Counted from the first letter of the stretch, positions 17,299 through 27,029 are shown. The stretch: DNA of 64,000 nucleotides from Paraburkholderia sacchari (GCF_000785435.2 NZ_JTDB02000015.1:1-64000); one strand, 5' to 3'. The notes: a model not told the origin generated them from the letters alone. A program made the numbers and translations.

Positions 17299-19887
17299 AT
17301 GAATGGCTTTTGGATTTGCGTAGTGGCAATGGTGATCGGCATCGTCTGGTACGCCTTGCTGTCCGGTCGCGCGGGCATGCAGAAGGAGTATCGGGACGAA
17401 GCGCAAGGGCTCGCTGATCTGCTGCGCTACGCGCGGCCGATCGAGCCAGGCATCATGCTCGGAAAGGGTGGAGAACTCATCGCCGGATTCTTCTACCGCG
17501 GCACAGACACGGAGTCAGCCAGCAATGGCGAGCTGGAGGCGATAGCAGCGCGCCTCAATGACGCGCTGCGGCGCTTGGGATCGGGCTGGATGGTCCATAT
17601 CGACGCAAACCGTGCATGGGCGATTGGGTATCCGGAGCAGGGCGATTTCCCCATGCCGGTTGCCAAGCTGATGGACGAAGAGCGCGCGGCCCAGTACAAC
17701 CAGGAAGGCGCACACTTCGAAAGTGGGTACGCGATGATCTTCTCGTATCTGCCGCCGATCCAGTTGCAAAGTCAGGCGACGGCTCTGATGTTCGAGAAGA
17801 GTGAGGATCTGCGCAGGAGCAAGGTGTCGATCCAGGACCAGCTGCTGGGGAGATACAAAGATACGCTCTCGGAACTGCAAGCGCAGCTTGGGACGATATT
17901 CGAGGGCATCACGCGAATGGGTGAGCAGACCGTCGAGAGCGCGGCTGATGGCTCGATGGTTACGATTGATCATCTGGCGAGCTACATTCATTACTGCGTG
18001 ACCGGCTTGAATCAGCATATCCTGAAGCCCGCTGCCGGCGTCTTCTACGACTCGATTCTCGGCAGTCAGGATTTCACAGGCGGCAATCATCCTCGGGTGG
18101 GCAACAAGCATCTTCGTTGCCTCGCAATTGAGGGATTCCCCTCGGCAAGCTATCCGGGGATGCTGACTGCGCTCAATTCACTGCCAGTCGCCTATCGTTG
18201 GAATACGCGCTTCATCTTCATGGACCCCGAAGAGGGCAAGGGCGTGCTGAATCGCCTTCGCAAGAAGTGGCGTCAAAAGGTGCGAGGGATTAAGGACCAG
18301 GCGGCAAACACCAGCACTGGCGCGATCGACCACGATGCGCTGGAAATGGAGCACGATGCGCAGACGGCGATGAGCGAGGCTGGCTCGGGTCTGGTTCGGT
18401 ATGGGCATTACACCAGCGTCGTGGTCTTGATGGACGAAGACCTTGGGCGGCTGAAACAGAGCGTCGAAGACTGCGCCACGCTTATCCGTAACCTGGGCTT
18501 TCCCGTCCGGATTGAAGAACTCAATGCGGTGGAGGCGTATCTTGGATCATTGCCGGGGCATGGTTACGAGAACGTGCGCCGTCCGATCCTGCATTCGCTG
18601 AATCTTGCGCATCTGATTCCCACGACCGCGACATGGCCCGGCCTCGCGAAAAATCCATGTCCGTTCTTTCCTCCGAATAGTCCACCGTTGCTGATGGCGA
18701 AGACGACGGGCAATGCACCTTTCCGGTTCAACATGCACGTGGACGATGTCGGGCACACCTTGATGATGGGACCGACAGGTGCGGGTAAATCGACACACCT
18801 CGAGCTGATCGAAGCCGCGTTCATGCGCTACCCGAACGCGCGTGTGCGCAAGTTCGAAAAGGGCTACTCGTCGTTTGTGTTGTGTAATGCGCTGCGAGGC
18901 TCTTACTACGACATTGGCGGTGAACATAGCGCCGAAATCAACTTCTGCCCGCTGGGCTCTGTCGATCGGCCGTCTGAGCGCGCGTGGGCTGAGGACTACA
19001 TCGAAACGTTGCTGAAGTTTCAAGGTATGGCTGTGCTGGCGCCGCATCGGTCGATGATCAGAGCGACCCTCGAACTGCTGGGCAAGGCCGCACCGGATCG
19101 CCGGACGATGACGGACTTTGTGCAGAAGATCAACGACAACGACATGCGTGCTGCGTTGGAGCCGTACACGCTGAAGGGTGGTAATGCGATGCTCGATGCG
19201 AAGAGCGACGACGTGCGTCTCGGGCGCTTCGTGGTGTTCGAGATGGAGCATTTGATGGCGATGGGCGACCGCAAGGCGGTGCCTGTCCTGCTGTATCTGT
19301 TCCGTTGTGTCGAAAGAGGCTTGGATGGTTCGCCGACACTGCTGGTGCTTGATGAGGCCTGGCTGATGCTGAGTCACCCGCTGTTTCAAGAGAAGATCCG
19401 GGAATGGCTAAAGGTATTGCGGAAAGCGAATTGCGCCGTGCTCTTTGCTACGCAGTCCGTTTCTGACGTTGGAAAAAGCGCAATCAGGGACGTGCTCTAT
19501 GAAAGCTGCCCGACGAAGATCCTGCTCGCGAACCCGGAAATCCGCGGGAACGAAGGTTCAGCCGAACAGTACCGTGCTATTGGGCTCAACGAGCGACAGA
19601 TTGACATCGTCGGTCGCATGTCCAAAAAGCTGGACTACTACTATATGTCCCCCCTTGGCAGGAGAAAGTATCAGCTCGGGCTGGGACCGGTATGCCTCGC
19701 GTTCGTTGGCGCGTCGGGCAAGGATGATGTTGCAATCGCCCGACAGATGATTCAGCGCTACGGCGATCGCTGGACTGTGGAGTGGTTGAGACATTGCAAT
19801 TTGAACAAGGACTGGGGGAAAGGCAAGCTTACGGACTGGATCGCGCACCACGAGCGCCGGCTCGAAGCGGTTCAGCAAGCTGCATAA
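17299..19887 (+). CDS. trbE: TrbE, conjugation ATPase (VirB4 family)
   Basis: 862 residues. N-terminal hydrophobic anchor, a VirB4 N-domain, then Walker A GPTGAGKST near 491-499, Walker B LLVLDEAWLM near 680-690 and the ATQSVSDV sensor. Largest ATPase of the mating channel. A perfect 14-bp dispersed palindrome lies inside the gene at 19461-19474, where it encodes SDVGK of the conserved sensor region. Confidence 0.93.
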   Translation: MNGFWICVVAMVIGIVWYALLSGRAGMQKEYRDEAQGLADLLRYARPIEPGIMLGKGGELIAGFFYRGTDTESASNGELEAIAARLNDALRRLGSGWMVHIDANRAWAIGYPEQGDFPMPVAKLMDEERAAQYNQEGAHFESGYAMIFSYLPPIQLQSQATALMFEKSEDLRRSKVSIQDQLLGRYKDTLSELQAQLGTIFEGITRMGEQTVESAADGSMVTIDHLASYIHYCVTGLNQHILKPAAGVFYDSILGSQDFTGGNHPRVGNKHLRCLAIEGFPSASYPGMLTALNSLPVAYRWNTRFIFMDPEEGKGVLNRLRKKWRQKVRGIKDQAANTSTGAIDHDALEMEHDAQTAMSEAGSGLVRYGHYTSVVVLMDEDLGRLKQSVEDCATLIRNLGFPVRIEELNAVEAYLGSLPGHGYENVRRPILHSLNLAHLIPTTATWPGLAKNPCPFFPPNSPPLLMAKTTGNAPFRFNMHVDDVGHTLMMGPTGAGKSTHLELIEAAFMRYPNARVRKFEKGYSSFVLCNALRGSYYDIGGEHSAEINFCPLGSVDRPSERAWAEDYIETLLKFQGMAVLAPHRSMIRATLELLGKAAPDRRTMTDFVQKINDNDMRAALEPYTLKGGNAMLDAKSDDVRLGRFVVFEMEHLMAMGDRKAVPVLLYLFRCVERGLDGSPTLLVLDEAWLMLSHPLFQEKIREWLKVLRKANCAVLFATQSVSDVGKSAIRDVLYESCPTKILLANPEIRGNEGSAEQYRAIGLNERQIDIVGRMSKKLDYYYMSPLGRRKYQLGLGPVCLAFVGASGKDDVAIARQMIQRYGDRWTVEWLRHCNLNKDWGKGKLTDWIAHHERRLEAVQQAA
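19461..19474. promoter_or_regulatory. 14-bp palindrome site 5, inside trbE (TTCTGACGTTGGAA)
   Basis: Exact family member within coding sequence. Confidence 0.65.
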
Positions 19888-19890
19888 AGG

Positions 19891-19931
19891 TGATATTTTG
19901 ATATCTTTTATCCGTTTCATTGTGCTATAAT
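19891..19931 (+). promoter_or_regulatory. Internal trb promoter with operator
   Basis: Perfect -10 TATAAT at 19926-19931, no good -35. The palindrome TGATATTTTGATATCT (19891-19906) covers the -35 region, starting just after the trbE stop. An activator or repressor acting here would set expression of the downstream mating genes. Confidence 0.6.
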
Positions 19932-19962
19932 AAAGTCACAGTGAAAAAAGAAGGAGTAGATC

Positions 19963-20136
19963 ATGACCGTGTTCATCCTGTTGCTTGTGCTGGCAACCCC
20001 GGTGGTGGCGCTGTTGGGCCAGGTGCTGGGTTTCGCTATCGCGTTGCCTGTGGTCGGTCTGTTCCTTCTCCTGAAAGCCTTGCTGCGGAAGGTGTTTCAC
20101 CGAATCGTGAGCGCTCTCCATCACTCGCACGCCTAG
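19963..20136 (+). CDS. 57-residue hydrophobic membrane protein
   Basis: Short gene with strong AAGGAG six bases before ATG 19963, directly behind a TATAAT promoter. The product is almost entirely hydrophobic from residues 3 to 42 (FILLLVLATPVVALLGQVLG, then ALPVVGLFLLLKALL), with a basic His-rich tail, so it likely forms a two-pass inner-membrane hairpin. No family recognised. Location between trbE and trbJ suggests a mating-channel accessory or an exclusion or stabilising peptide. Confidence 0.7.
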   Translation: MTVFILLLVLATPVVALLGQVLGFAIALPVVGLFLLLKALLRKVFHRIVSALHHSHA

Positions 20137-20144
20137 AGGTTCCT

Positions 20145-20744
20145 ATGCGCCGTCTCGCTGTTGTCGTTGCCCTGGCTTTGAGTTGTGTCGTTGCTGATGT
20201 GAATGCGCAGCTTTCGACCCACTCGAACATCGCCGTTCAAAACGTTCAGGTGATCTGTCAGGGGACGCAACCCATTGCTTCAGTAACACTGCCCATCATG
20301 TCGGGCGACGTTGGCCGACCGGGGTTGCTGTATATCGGCATGCACGATCCGTCGATGTCCAGCGCGGCATTCTTCGTCAACGGGGCGTGGATGGCCTACC
20401 AAGGGGGGCTGTTTCCCGTGAACTCGCTGGTATCGGGGCTGAGCAACACGCAGTTGTTCGTCCCTTTGCCTCCGCAGTTGGCCGGTGGCGGCTGGAAACT
20501 GTATGTGGGCTATGGTGCCCTGTCGGCAGCGGCTGAGAACCAGGTGCAGGCTGCAATCAACGCGATCAATGCAGCCAAGGCACTCAACGTCAATGCGGCT
20601 GTTGGCGCCGTCGATCCCAATCACTATCGCCGCACGCTCATGCAGTCAGACATGACGCAGGCGGGCAAGTATGGCTACGTCAACACGGGCGTGGAAGACA
20701 ATCCCTATGTATGCCAGCCCGAACTCGGGGGCGGAGGACATTGA
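20145..20744 (+). CDS. Exported protein of the trb operon, unknown function
   Basis: 199 residues from ATG 20145 (RBS AGAGG). Clear signal peptide ending near DVNAQ. The mature protein contains two cysteines (VICQG and YVCQP) that could pair, and no recognisable domain. Overlaps the trbJ start by one base (TGATG), so translation is probably coupled; a periplasmic role beside TrbJ is inferred. Confidence 0.75.
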   Translation: MRRLAVVVALALSCVVADVNAQLSTHSNIAVQNVQVICQGTQPIASVTLPIMSGDVGRPGLLYIGMHDPSMSSAAFFVNGAWMAYQGGLFPVNSLVSGLSNTQLFVPLPPQLAGGGWKLYVGYGALSAAAENQVQAAINAINAAKALNVNAAVGAVDPNHYRRTLMQSDMTQAGKYGYVNTGVEDNPYVCQPELGGGGH

Positions 20745-21490
20745 TGAAACTAATCGGCCAATCTCTCTTTGTCGGCGCCATGTTGGCGTCGATCGCAGTC
20801 AACGCGAATGCCGGCGCTGTCGCGGGTGCGACCGAACCGACGCAGATTCTGAATAACATTCAGTTGACCGCGTCCTATGCGCAGCAGGCTCAGCAGACGG
20901 TTACGCAGATCAATCAGTACGAGACGATGCTGCGCAACCTGATGAACGCGACGCCGAGCGAGTTGTTGGGGCAGGCCGCGGGCGTTCTCTGGAACGACAA
21001 CAACATGACACAGGTGTTCAAGAACCTGAGTACGATCGTCCAGGGCGGGCAGAAGATTGCCTACACGCTGCAGAACACTGACCAGCTCTTTCACAACATC
21101 CATCCGGGCTATGGATCGGCCTTCGACTTCCAGAATGGATATCGCAACTGGTCCGACAACACTCTGAATTCGGTGCAGAACGCGCTTACGCTTATGAATG
21201 CGCATGCGTCGAACTTCTCTAACGAGCAATCAATGGTGAAGGAGCTTCAGACGCGCTCGCAGTCCGCACAGGGGCAGATGCAAGTTCTTCAGGCGGGCAA
21301 CGACATCGGTGTTGCTATGATTGGGCAGATGCAGGAGCTTCGCCAGCTGCAAGCCGCGCAGATTCAGCAGCAGGGCGCGTATATCGCGGGCCAGCAGGAC
21401 GAGGCAAATGCCAAACATACGGGCGCAGAGCGTGTGTTCGGGAATGTGAAGAGCAATAGCGTTCTCCCCCTGAATCCAGCTGCGCAGTAA
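20744..21490 (+). CDS. trbJ: TrbJ, VirB5-like mating protein
   Basis: 248 residues, GGAGGA seven bases before ATG. Signal peptide ending near NANAG; the mature part is long amphipathic helices rich in Gln (YAQQAQQTVTQINQYETMLRNL; ELRQLQAAQIQQQ), as in TrbJ/VirB5, which sits at the pilus tip or periplasm. Followed by a small lipoprotein and trbL, the same J-K-L order as in RP4. Confidence 0.88.
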   Translation: MKLIGQSLFVGAMLASIAVNANAGAVAGATEPTQILNNIQLTASYAQQAQQTVTQINQYETMLRNLMNATPSELLGQAAGVLWNDNNMTQVFKNLSTIVQGGQKIAYTLQNTDQLFHNIHPGYGSAFDFQNGYRNWSDNTLNSVQNALTLMNAHASNFSNEQSMVKELQTRSQSAQGQMQVLQAGNDIGVAMIGQMQELRQLQAAQIQQQGAYIAGQQDEANAKHTGAERVFGNVKSNSVLPLNPAAQ

Positions 21491-21516
21491 CCAATCAGAC
21501 TTCATAGGAAACAGAG

Positions 21517-21702
21517 ATGCGCGCTTTCGTGATTGCTTTCGTAGTAGTGGCCCTGTTCGGTTGCTCCAAGGAGAATTCGGCAACGGGTCAAACGTCGGGT
21601 AATGAGGCGTCCTCGCCGCGGGCTGCTTCGCTGACTCATCAGCAGGCACTCGACAAGGTCTATGGAAATATCCATAGCAACAGCATTAAGGAAAGCAAGT
21701 GA
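21517..21702 (+). CDS. TrbK-like small lipoprotein (candidate entry exclusion)
   Basis: 61 residues with lipobox LFGC (Cys16) and a short polar tail. In RP4 the gene between trbJ and trbL is trbK, a small lipoprotein that blocks entry of related plasmids. The position and size match, but the tail shows no readable similarity, so exclusion is inferred from synteny only. Overlaps the trbL start by four bases. Confidence 0.7.
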   Translation: MRAFVIAFVVVALFGCSKENSATGQTSGNEASSPRAASLTHQQALDKVYGNIHSNSIKESK

Positions 21703-23684
21703 ATTCTCGAACGCCATCTCTCATGCTGCTGGTGCCGCCTCGATGGATCGATGCGCGCAGGCTGATCCGCGTCTGCGCGATTATCGGCGTAGTGTTGGCC
21801 CTCGCGAGCATGTCGCTATCTGCTTTTGCTCAGTCGAGCAATACGTTTACGTTCATGGGCAGCGTTACAAACAAGTTTCAGCCACTTCAGCATTCGTGGT
21901 ACACGGCGATTGTCGGTTATGCGCAGCGATTGTTTTGGGCGCTTGCTGCCGTTGACTTCGGATGGACGACGATCACTTACGTCCTGGACAAGAACGATCT
22001 AGCGGACATGCTTGGCAGTTTGGTCCGCAAGATGATGACACTCTGCTTCTTCTTTGCGTTGTTGAAGTTTTCGAATCAGTGGATACCGATGATCATTGAT
22101 TCCTTTACGCAGATTGGGCAGGCTGCGGGAGGGTCAGCGTCATCGACAACTCCTGACGGCATTGTGGGGAAAGGATATGACCTCGCATTGGGCGCATTTC
22201 AGGCGATTCATGACCTCGGAGCGCTTGACGCTATAGCGGTTGTGATACCGGTTGGCGCTCTCGCGATCTTGATCTTTCTCGCGTTCCTTTTCGTCGCGGC
22301 GCAGCTGCTTGTGACGCAGATCGAGTCGTTCATCTGTATCGGAGCCGGGGTGATTCTGCTTGGCTTCGGTGGCTCCCGATGGACTACGGACATGGCCTCC
22401 AAGTACATGCAGTACGCCGTGGCGACCGGTCTGAAATTGATGGTTCTTTACCTTATCGTTGGCGCGGGGCAAGCGCTCTTCGGCGGTCTTACGATCGATC
22501 CTAACAACCTTATCAATAGTTGTCTCACGAACGCTGGAAGCGCACTGATTTACACCTACCTCGCGATACAGATCCCTGCGATCGCGAGCGCCATGATGTC
22601 GGGTTCGCCCTCGATGACGGCGGGCGGCATGATGGGTGCAGCCATCACGGCTGGCGCGGCGATGGCAGGCGCGGGTGCGGCGGCTGCGGCGGGCGGGATG
22701 AGTGCTGCGAAGGGTGCAGGCGGTGCAGCTGCTGGAGCAACCGGTCTCGCGAAGGCATTGAGCGCGGGCGTGAACTCTGGGCTGGACCTCGGTAAGAGCG
22801 GGACAGCGTTGGCTTCGCACGCGCTAGGTGAAATGGGTGCTCACGGTCTTGGGATGGCCAAGGGTGCGATTGGTGATGCGGTCGGTGGCGCAAAGACAAA
22901 CTTTGCACAGGCCGTCGATCAATCGACGGGCGGAAAGATCGCATCAAGTATCGAATCGACGCGCGGGGGGAGTGTTGCCGGCGTTCCTGCTCCGCAACCG
23001 GCTGCGGGTGGTCCAGCTGGTGCGCCGCTGGGTGGTGCAGATGCGTCGAACGCTTCTCAGGGCGTGAGCGGTGGCGCAAGTGGCTCCGGTGCCGAAGCGG
23101 TACAGAGCGGTGGGCAACCTGTTTCGCCAGAATCGGGAGCTTCGCCGGTTAGTGGTGGCTCGCCGGCAGATGCGGCGCAAAGCTCGCCGAATGTGCCCGC
23201 GCCTTCAGGATCGTCGCCATCGTCTGCGCAGCCTGCATCGTCTGCATCGTCTGCGCCGTCGGCGCCATCGGCACCGAGCGGCGGTGCTACGCCATCCGCT
23301 GGAACGTCCAGCGCTCCCGCGTCAGCTTCGCCCAGCAATGCGGGCAGTGCGTCGTCGTCCGGTTCGAGCAATGCTGCAAGCGCTCCTGCGCCGCAGTCAG
23401 CTTCCTCGGGAGCCTCGGCTGCGAATACCGGAGCGGATACTGGAAGTGGTTCATCGGTGGGCTCACCGGCTGCGTCGCCGACAACCTCGGCAAGTCCTTC
23501 GGCTGGCTCCGGTGGGGATGCTTCGACGGCGTCACTTTCCGGCAACGGTCAATCGGGGAACCCTTCGACGCCTTCGCGTCCTGATCCGTTGCATAAGCGT
23601 ATCCAGGATCTTCAAGGATATGTACCGCAAGACAGCGCGCATGCAGCAAGCGTCAATATCGACCTGAAGCACTCGCAAGACTAA
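21699..23684 (+). CDS. trbL: TrbL, VirB6-like polytopic channel protein
   Basis: 661 residues from GTG 21699, which overlaps the previous stop. At least five hydrophobic segments in residues 25-300, then a Gly/Ala-rich stretch (SAAKGAGGAAAGATG) and a 200-residue Ser/Ala/Pro/Gly low-complexity tail before a short ordered end (DPLHKRIQDLQGYVP). This is the TrbL/VirB6 layout; the tail is long and presumably periplasmic or cytoplasmic and disordered. Confidence 0.88.
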   Translation: MNSRTPSLMLLVPPRWIDARRLIRVCAIIGVVLALASMSLSAFAQSSNTFTFMGSVTNKFQPLQHSWYTAIVGYAQRLFWALAAVDFGWTTITYVLDKNDLADMLGSLVRKMMTLCFFFALLKFSNQWIPMIIDSFTQIGQAAGGSASSTTPDGIVGKGYDLALGAFQAIHDLGALDAIAVVIPVGALAILIFLAFLFVAAQLLVTQIESFICIGAGVILLGFGGSRWTTDMASKYMQYAVATGLKLMVLYLIVGAGQALFGGLTIDPNNLINSCLTNAGSALIYTYLAIQIPAIASAMMSGSPSMTAGGMMGAAITAGAAMAGAGAAAAAGGMSAAKGAGGAAAGATGLAKALSAGVNSGLDLGKSGTALASHALGEMGAHGLGMAKGAIGDAVGGAKTNFAQAVDQSTGGKIASSIESTRGGSVAGVPAPQPAAGGPAGAPLGGADASNASQGVSGGASGSGAEAVQSGGQPVSPESGASPVSGGSPADAAQSSPNVPAPSGSSPSSAQPASSASSAPSAPSAPSGGATPSAGTSSAPASASPSNAGSASSSGSSNAASAPAPQSASSGASAANTGADTGSGSSVGSPAASPTTSASPSAGSGGDASTASLSGNGQSGNPSTPSRPDPLHKRIQDLQGYVPQDSAHAASVNIDLKHSQD

Positions 23685-23697
23685 TATAGTTAAATCA
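23682..23697. promoter_or_regulatory. 16-bp palindrome variant before trbF (TAATATAGTTAAATCA)
   Basis: One mismatch in each arm; begins at the trbL stop and lies 17 bases before the trbF start. Confidence 0.5.
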
Positions 23698-23713
23698 ATC
23701 GGAGCGACTGACA

Positions 23714-24457
23714 GTGTTTAAACGCAAAAAGCGCGTGGAAGACGACGGCGCACTCACACCTGCCGACTCCACGAAAGCGCAGAAATCCGGGAAGAGCGAA
23801 AAGCCTTCGTCGCCGTTCCTGCGTGATCAAAACGGCGAACAGGACGACCGTTATATGAATCTTGCGGTCGCGAGGCACAACGACCGTGTCGAGAAGCGGA
23901 TTCTCTATGCGATTCTCGCGATGTCCGTGGGATTCAATGGGTATTACCAGATGACGAGCAAGTTTGTACCGTTCGTCGTCGCGGTAGATAAGATCGGCTA
24001 CCAGATATCGGTTGGTCCTGCCGACAGGGTGAATGCGGTCGACAGCAAGCGCGTCATTCGTGAGCAAATGATCGACTGGGTGGAGTACTCGCGACTGATC
24101 ATCGGTGATCAGGCTGCGGGCAAGCGTTTCCAGAGATGGGTCTATGCGCGAGTACAGGAAGGTTCGGCGGCGAAGAAAGCGCTGGACCGCTTCTACGACG
24201 AGCGCAAGCCTTTCCAGACAGCAGCCGATCATACGGTCGATACCCATGTCACGCTTTGCCTGCCAGTATCCGACAACACCTTCCAGATGGAATGGAATGA
24301 GACGCTGCATGCACCGAATGGTGACGTAATTGGAACGGAACGTTGGAAGGGTATTTTCACGTACAAGATTGTTCCGCTCGATACCGCAGCTGGTATTGCA
24401 GTGAATGGCCCCGGCTTTTTCATCACTGATTTCAGCTGGTCGAAGGTGCTGGGTTGA
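23714..24457 (+). CDS. trbF: TrbF, VirB8-like inner-membrane protein
   Basis: 247 residues, GTG start. Basic cytoplasmic N-terminus, one transmembrane segment near 62-80 (ILYAILAMSVGFNGYYQM) and a periplasmic VirB8-type domain with WVEYSRLIIGD and WNETLHAPNG. VirB8/TrbF nucleates the inner-membrane complex. The stop overlaps the upstream end of the trbG leader. Confidence 0.9.
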   Translation: MFKRKKRVEDDGALTPADSTKAQKSGKSEKPSSPFLRDQNGEQDDRYMNLAVARHNDRVEKRILYAILAMSVGFNGYYQMTSKFVPFVVAVDKIGYQISVGPADRVNAVDSKRVIREQMIDWVEYSRLIIGDQAAGKRFQRWVYARVQEGSAAKKALDRFYDERKPFQTAADHTVDTHVTLCLPVSDNTFQMEWNETLHAPNGDVIGTERWKGIFTYKIVPLDTAAGIAVNGPGFFITDFSWSKVLG

Positions 24458-24492
24458 GCGGCATGTACAAAGCCAATAGGGAGTTTTCGGGA

Positions 24493-25383
24493 ATGAAAAA
24501 GTGGGTGACATTGCTCGCATTCGTTGCGCTCAGTGCGAACGCGGTCGCGGGGCAACGATTTCTGACGTTGGAAGACGCCGCCGTGGCGCAGGCGAAAAAG
24601 TGGCAGCAAACGGGCCAGGCAAAGCCCATCATTTCCGACGATGGACGGATCATGTATCCGTTCGGCCAGTACCTTCCCAAGCTGACATGCACGCTCATGC
24701 GGGTCTGCGATATTCAGCTTGAACCGGGCGAGCTCGTGACGGGAAAGCCGGTGGCAGGGGATACCGCGCGCTGGATGATGAGCAAGCAGGTTTCTGGAAC
24801 GGGTGATAAGGCGATTACGCATGTGATTGTCAAACCGACCGATGTCAATATTCAGACTAATTTAATTATTACAACCGATCGCCGCACCTATCAGATCGAG
24901 CTGTATTCGAGTCCCAATGAAAAGGACTATCTGAACATGATCGGCTTCTACTATCCGGAAGACATGACTTCGGAATGGGACGAATCGGCGAAGCTCAAAG
25001 CGCGTGAACAGAAGGCGCACGATCAGCTGGTGGCAGCTGAACTGCCGGCTGGCGCTGCGGATCGGCTCGACTTCGATTATTCGATTGACGGTGGCTCTGA
25101 CGCGGCGTTCAAGCCCCTTCGCGTTTATAACGACGGTCTGAAGACTTACATCCAGTTGCCGGACGGCGTCCCAATGGCAGAGGCGCCCGTGCTGCTCCTG
25201 ATCGACAAGGACAACAAGCCGGCGATCGTGAACTGGCGCCCGAAGACCCCGACGCTGTACGAGGTCGACAAGCTCTTTGACAAGGCAATGCTTGTGGTCG
25301 GGACCGATGGCAACGAACAGAAGATCACGATCACGTGGAACAAGCACAATCGTAGCTTCTGGTCGCGTGTGGGAGGGAACTAA
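24493..25383 (+). CDS. trbG: TrbG, VirB9-like outer-membrane complex protein
   Basis: 296 residues. ATG 24493 starts the signal peptide (MKKWVTLLAFVALSANAVAG); earlier in-frame starts exist at 24454 and 24463. Contains VirB9-type beta segments (RTYQIELYS, FDYSIDGG, FKPLRVYNDG, TYIQLPDGVP). A perfect 14-bp palindrome (24560-24573) falls in codons just after the signal peptide. Confidence 0.9.
   Translation: MKKWVTLLAFVALSANAVAGQRFLTLEDAAVAQAKKWQQTGQAKPIISDDGRIMYPFGQYLPKLTCTLMRVCDIQLEPGELVTGKPVAGDTARWMMSKQVSGTGDKAITHVIVKPTDVNIQTNLIITTDRRTYQIELYSSPNEKDYLNMIGFYYPEDMTSEWDESAKLKAREQKAHDQLVAAELPAGAADRLDFDYSIDGGSDAAFKPLRVYNDGLKTYIQLPDGVPMAEAPVLLLIDKDNKPAIVNWRPKTPTLYEVDKLFDKAMLVVGTDGNEQKITITWNKHNRSFWSRVGGN
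24560..24573. promoter_or_regulatory. 14-bp palindrome site 6, inside trbG (TTCTGACGTTGGAA)
   Basis: Exact family member near the 5' end of the gene, 67 bases past the start codon. Confidence 0.65.
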
Positions 25384-25385
25384 CG

Positions 25386-26837
25386 ATGGCGAGTTCGTTC
25401 GATTCTCCGGACACCGTTCAATTGAAGGGTAAGAGTACCGGTATCACGCGGCTTTCGAGAAAGGCAAAAGCGCTCGTGCTACTCGCCATCACGGCGATTG
25501 TCGGGTTCATTCTCTTCTCGATCATGACGATGGATAGCGGCGACAAGCCTACCTCTGCCGCTGACGAGCCGGACACGACGGCAGAAAAAAAGGCTGCGCC
25601 GACAGTGGAACCTGCGACGCCCAATCTCCGTGGCATCGGGGACGGACAGGTTGGTGTAGTCGCGGCGTCTGATGCTGCTGGATTGGGTGGTCCCTCGGTT
25701 GCCGTGGGGGCGAGCGGTGCTGGGGGCGTGGGTGGTGTCGGTGTACCGCCCGTTGACGGGCTCGCATCCTCACCGAATTCTGCGCATGCCCCATTGCGCA
25801 GCACGCCTGCTGGTGGGCAGACTCCAGCAGTACAGCTTTCCAACCAGCACAATGTTGGTCCCCAGGGCGAGCAATATCAGACGCCGGAAGAGGCTGCGGC
25901 GGCAAGGGCAAAGCAGGAACTTGTGGACAAGCGCAACAAGGCGATTGGTGCTGGAATGGAAATGGGCGGTGGGGACGGCGGGTTGGCATCGCTCGGCGGC
26001 ATGGGTGCCACGGCCGTACCGGCGATCGGCGCGAATAACCAGCTGAATTCCGCTCTAGCTGCTGCGGCGCAGGCCGCGCAAGCCGCACAGGCAGCTGGCG
26101 CGGGCAATCCAGTCGCGGCTTACGGACAGCCACAGGACGATCAGAACAAACAGGTACGCAAGGAATCCTTTCTGAAATCGAGCCAGGCCAGTCAGGACAA
26201 CACCGTTCTGAAGGAACTTGTGCAACCGGCACTGTCAGCTTACCAACTGATGGGCGGCAGCATCATTCCGGCCGCGCTGGAGTGCGGCCTTAACTCCGAT
26301 CTGCCAGGGCAGACCTGCGCACGGGTGATCGAGAACGTATATGACTCGGCGACTGGACGCTACTTGCTGATTCCGCAAGGCACGAAGATCCTCGGTACAT
26401 ACGATAGTCAGGTCGCCTACGGGCAGGAGAGGATTCTCGTGGTGTGGAACCGGCTGATTTTCCCGGACGGGAGCAGTATCAGTATTCAGGGCATGCCGGG
26501 TGAGGACAAGGCCGGGAACGCGGGCTTTGATGCGGACGTGAACAACCACTATGCGAAGGTGTTTGGTAGCGCGCTGCTCATGGCGGCATTTTCGGCGGGC
26601 ATCTCTTTGTCTCAGAAGCAGAGCACTAACGCGTATGGGACGCTCAGCAACTCGCAAACCGTCACGCAAGCGGTGGGGCAGCAGCTGGGCCAGACCGGTG
26701 AGGCGTACATTACGAAGGGGATGAATATCCAGCCGACCCTTACGCGCGCACCAGGCTACCGGTTCAACATTGTGGCGACGAAGGACATCGTATTCCCGAG
26801 CGCCTATGTGCCGAATCCGACTCGCGCAGCGCAGTGA
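25386..26837 (+). CDS. trbI: TrbI, VirB10-like channel protein
   Basis: 483 residues. Short cytoplasmic tail, one transmembrane segment near 28-47, a long Gly/Pro/Ala-rich region with an Ala-Gln repeat (QAAQAAQAAQ), and a C-terminal TrbI domain starting about residue 270 (MGGSIIPAALECGLNSDLPG, then IPQGTKILGTYDSQVAYGQ). It spans both membranes and gates the channel. Last gene of the trb operon, closed by a terminator. Confidence 0.93.
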   Translation: MASSFDSPDTVQLKGKSTGITRLSRKAKALVLLAITAIVGFILFSIMTMDSGDKPTSAADEPDTTAEKKAAPTVEPATPNLRGIGDGQVGVVAASDAAGLGGPSVAVGASGAGGVGGVGVPPVDGLASSPNSAHAPLRSTPAGGQTPAVQLSNQHNVGPQGEQYQTPEEAAAARAKQELVDKRNKAIGAGMEMGGGDGGLASLGGMGATAVPAIGANNQLNSALAAAAQAAQAAQAAGAGNPVAAYGQPQDDQNKQVRKESFLKSSQASQDNTVLKELVQPALSAYQLMGGSIIPAALECGLNSDLPGQTCARVIENVYDSATGRYLLIPQGTKILGTYDSQVAYGQERILVVWNRLIFPDGSSISIQGMPGEDKAGNAGFDADVNNHYAKVFGSALLMAAFSAGISLSQKQSTNAYGTLSNSQTVTQAVGQQLGQTGEAYITKGMNIQPTLTRAPGYRFNIVATKDIVFPSAYVPNPTRAAQ

Positions 26838-26854
26838 CTTAAAATAATGAAATG

Positions 26855-26883
26855 AAGGGCCGCAAATGATGCGGCCCTTTTTT
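26855..26883 (+). terminator. Terminator of the trb operon
   Basis: Ten-bp stem AAGGGCCGCA/TGCGGCCCTT with a five-base loop, then a T run. Confidence 0.92.
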
Positions 26884-26887
26884 GCAC

Positions 26888-26901
26888 TTCCAACGTCAGA
26901 A
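26888..26901. promoter_or_regulatory. 14-bp palindrome site 7 (TTCCAACGTCAGAA)
   Basis: Four bases after the trb terminator, in the region before the 27089 gene. Confidence 0.75.
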
Positions 26902-27029
26902 GAAAGTGACGTGGCGCACAGTGAACGCTTGCGTCCTCGTTCAATATTGTGGACAGCGGCCCCCGCTATGAGACTGCTAACTACGGGCGTGTAATTTTTT
27001 GATTTGTCAAACCGCCCGGTTGTCACATA

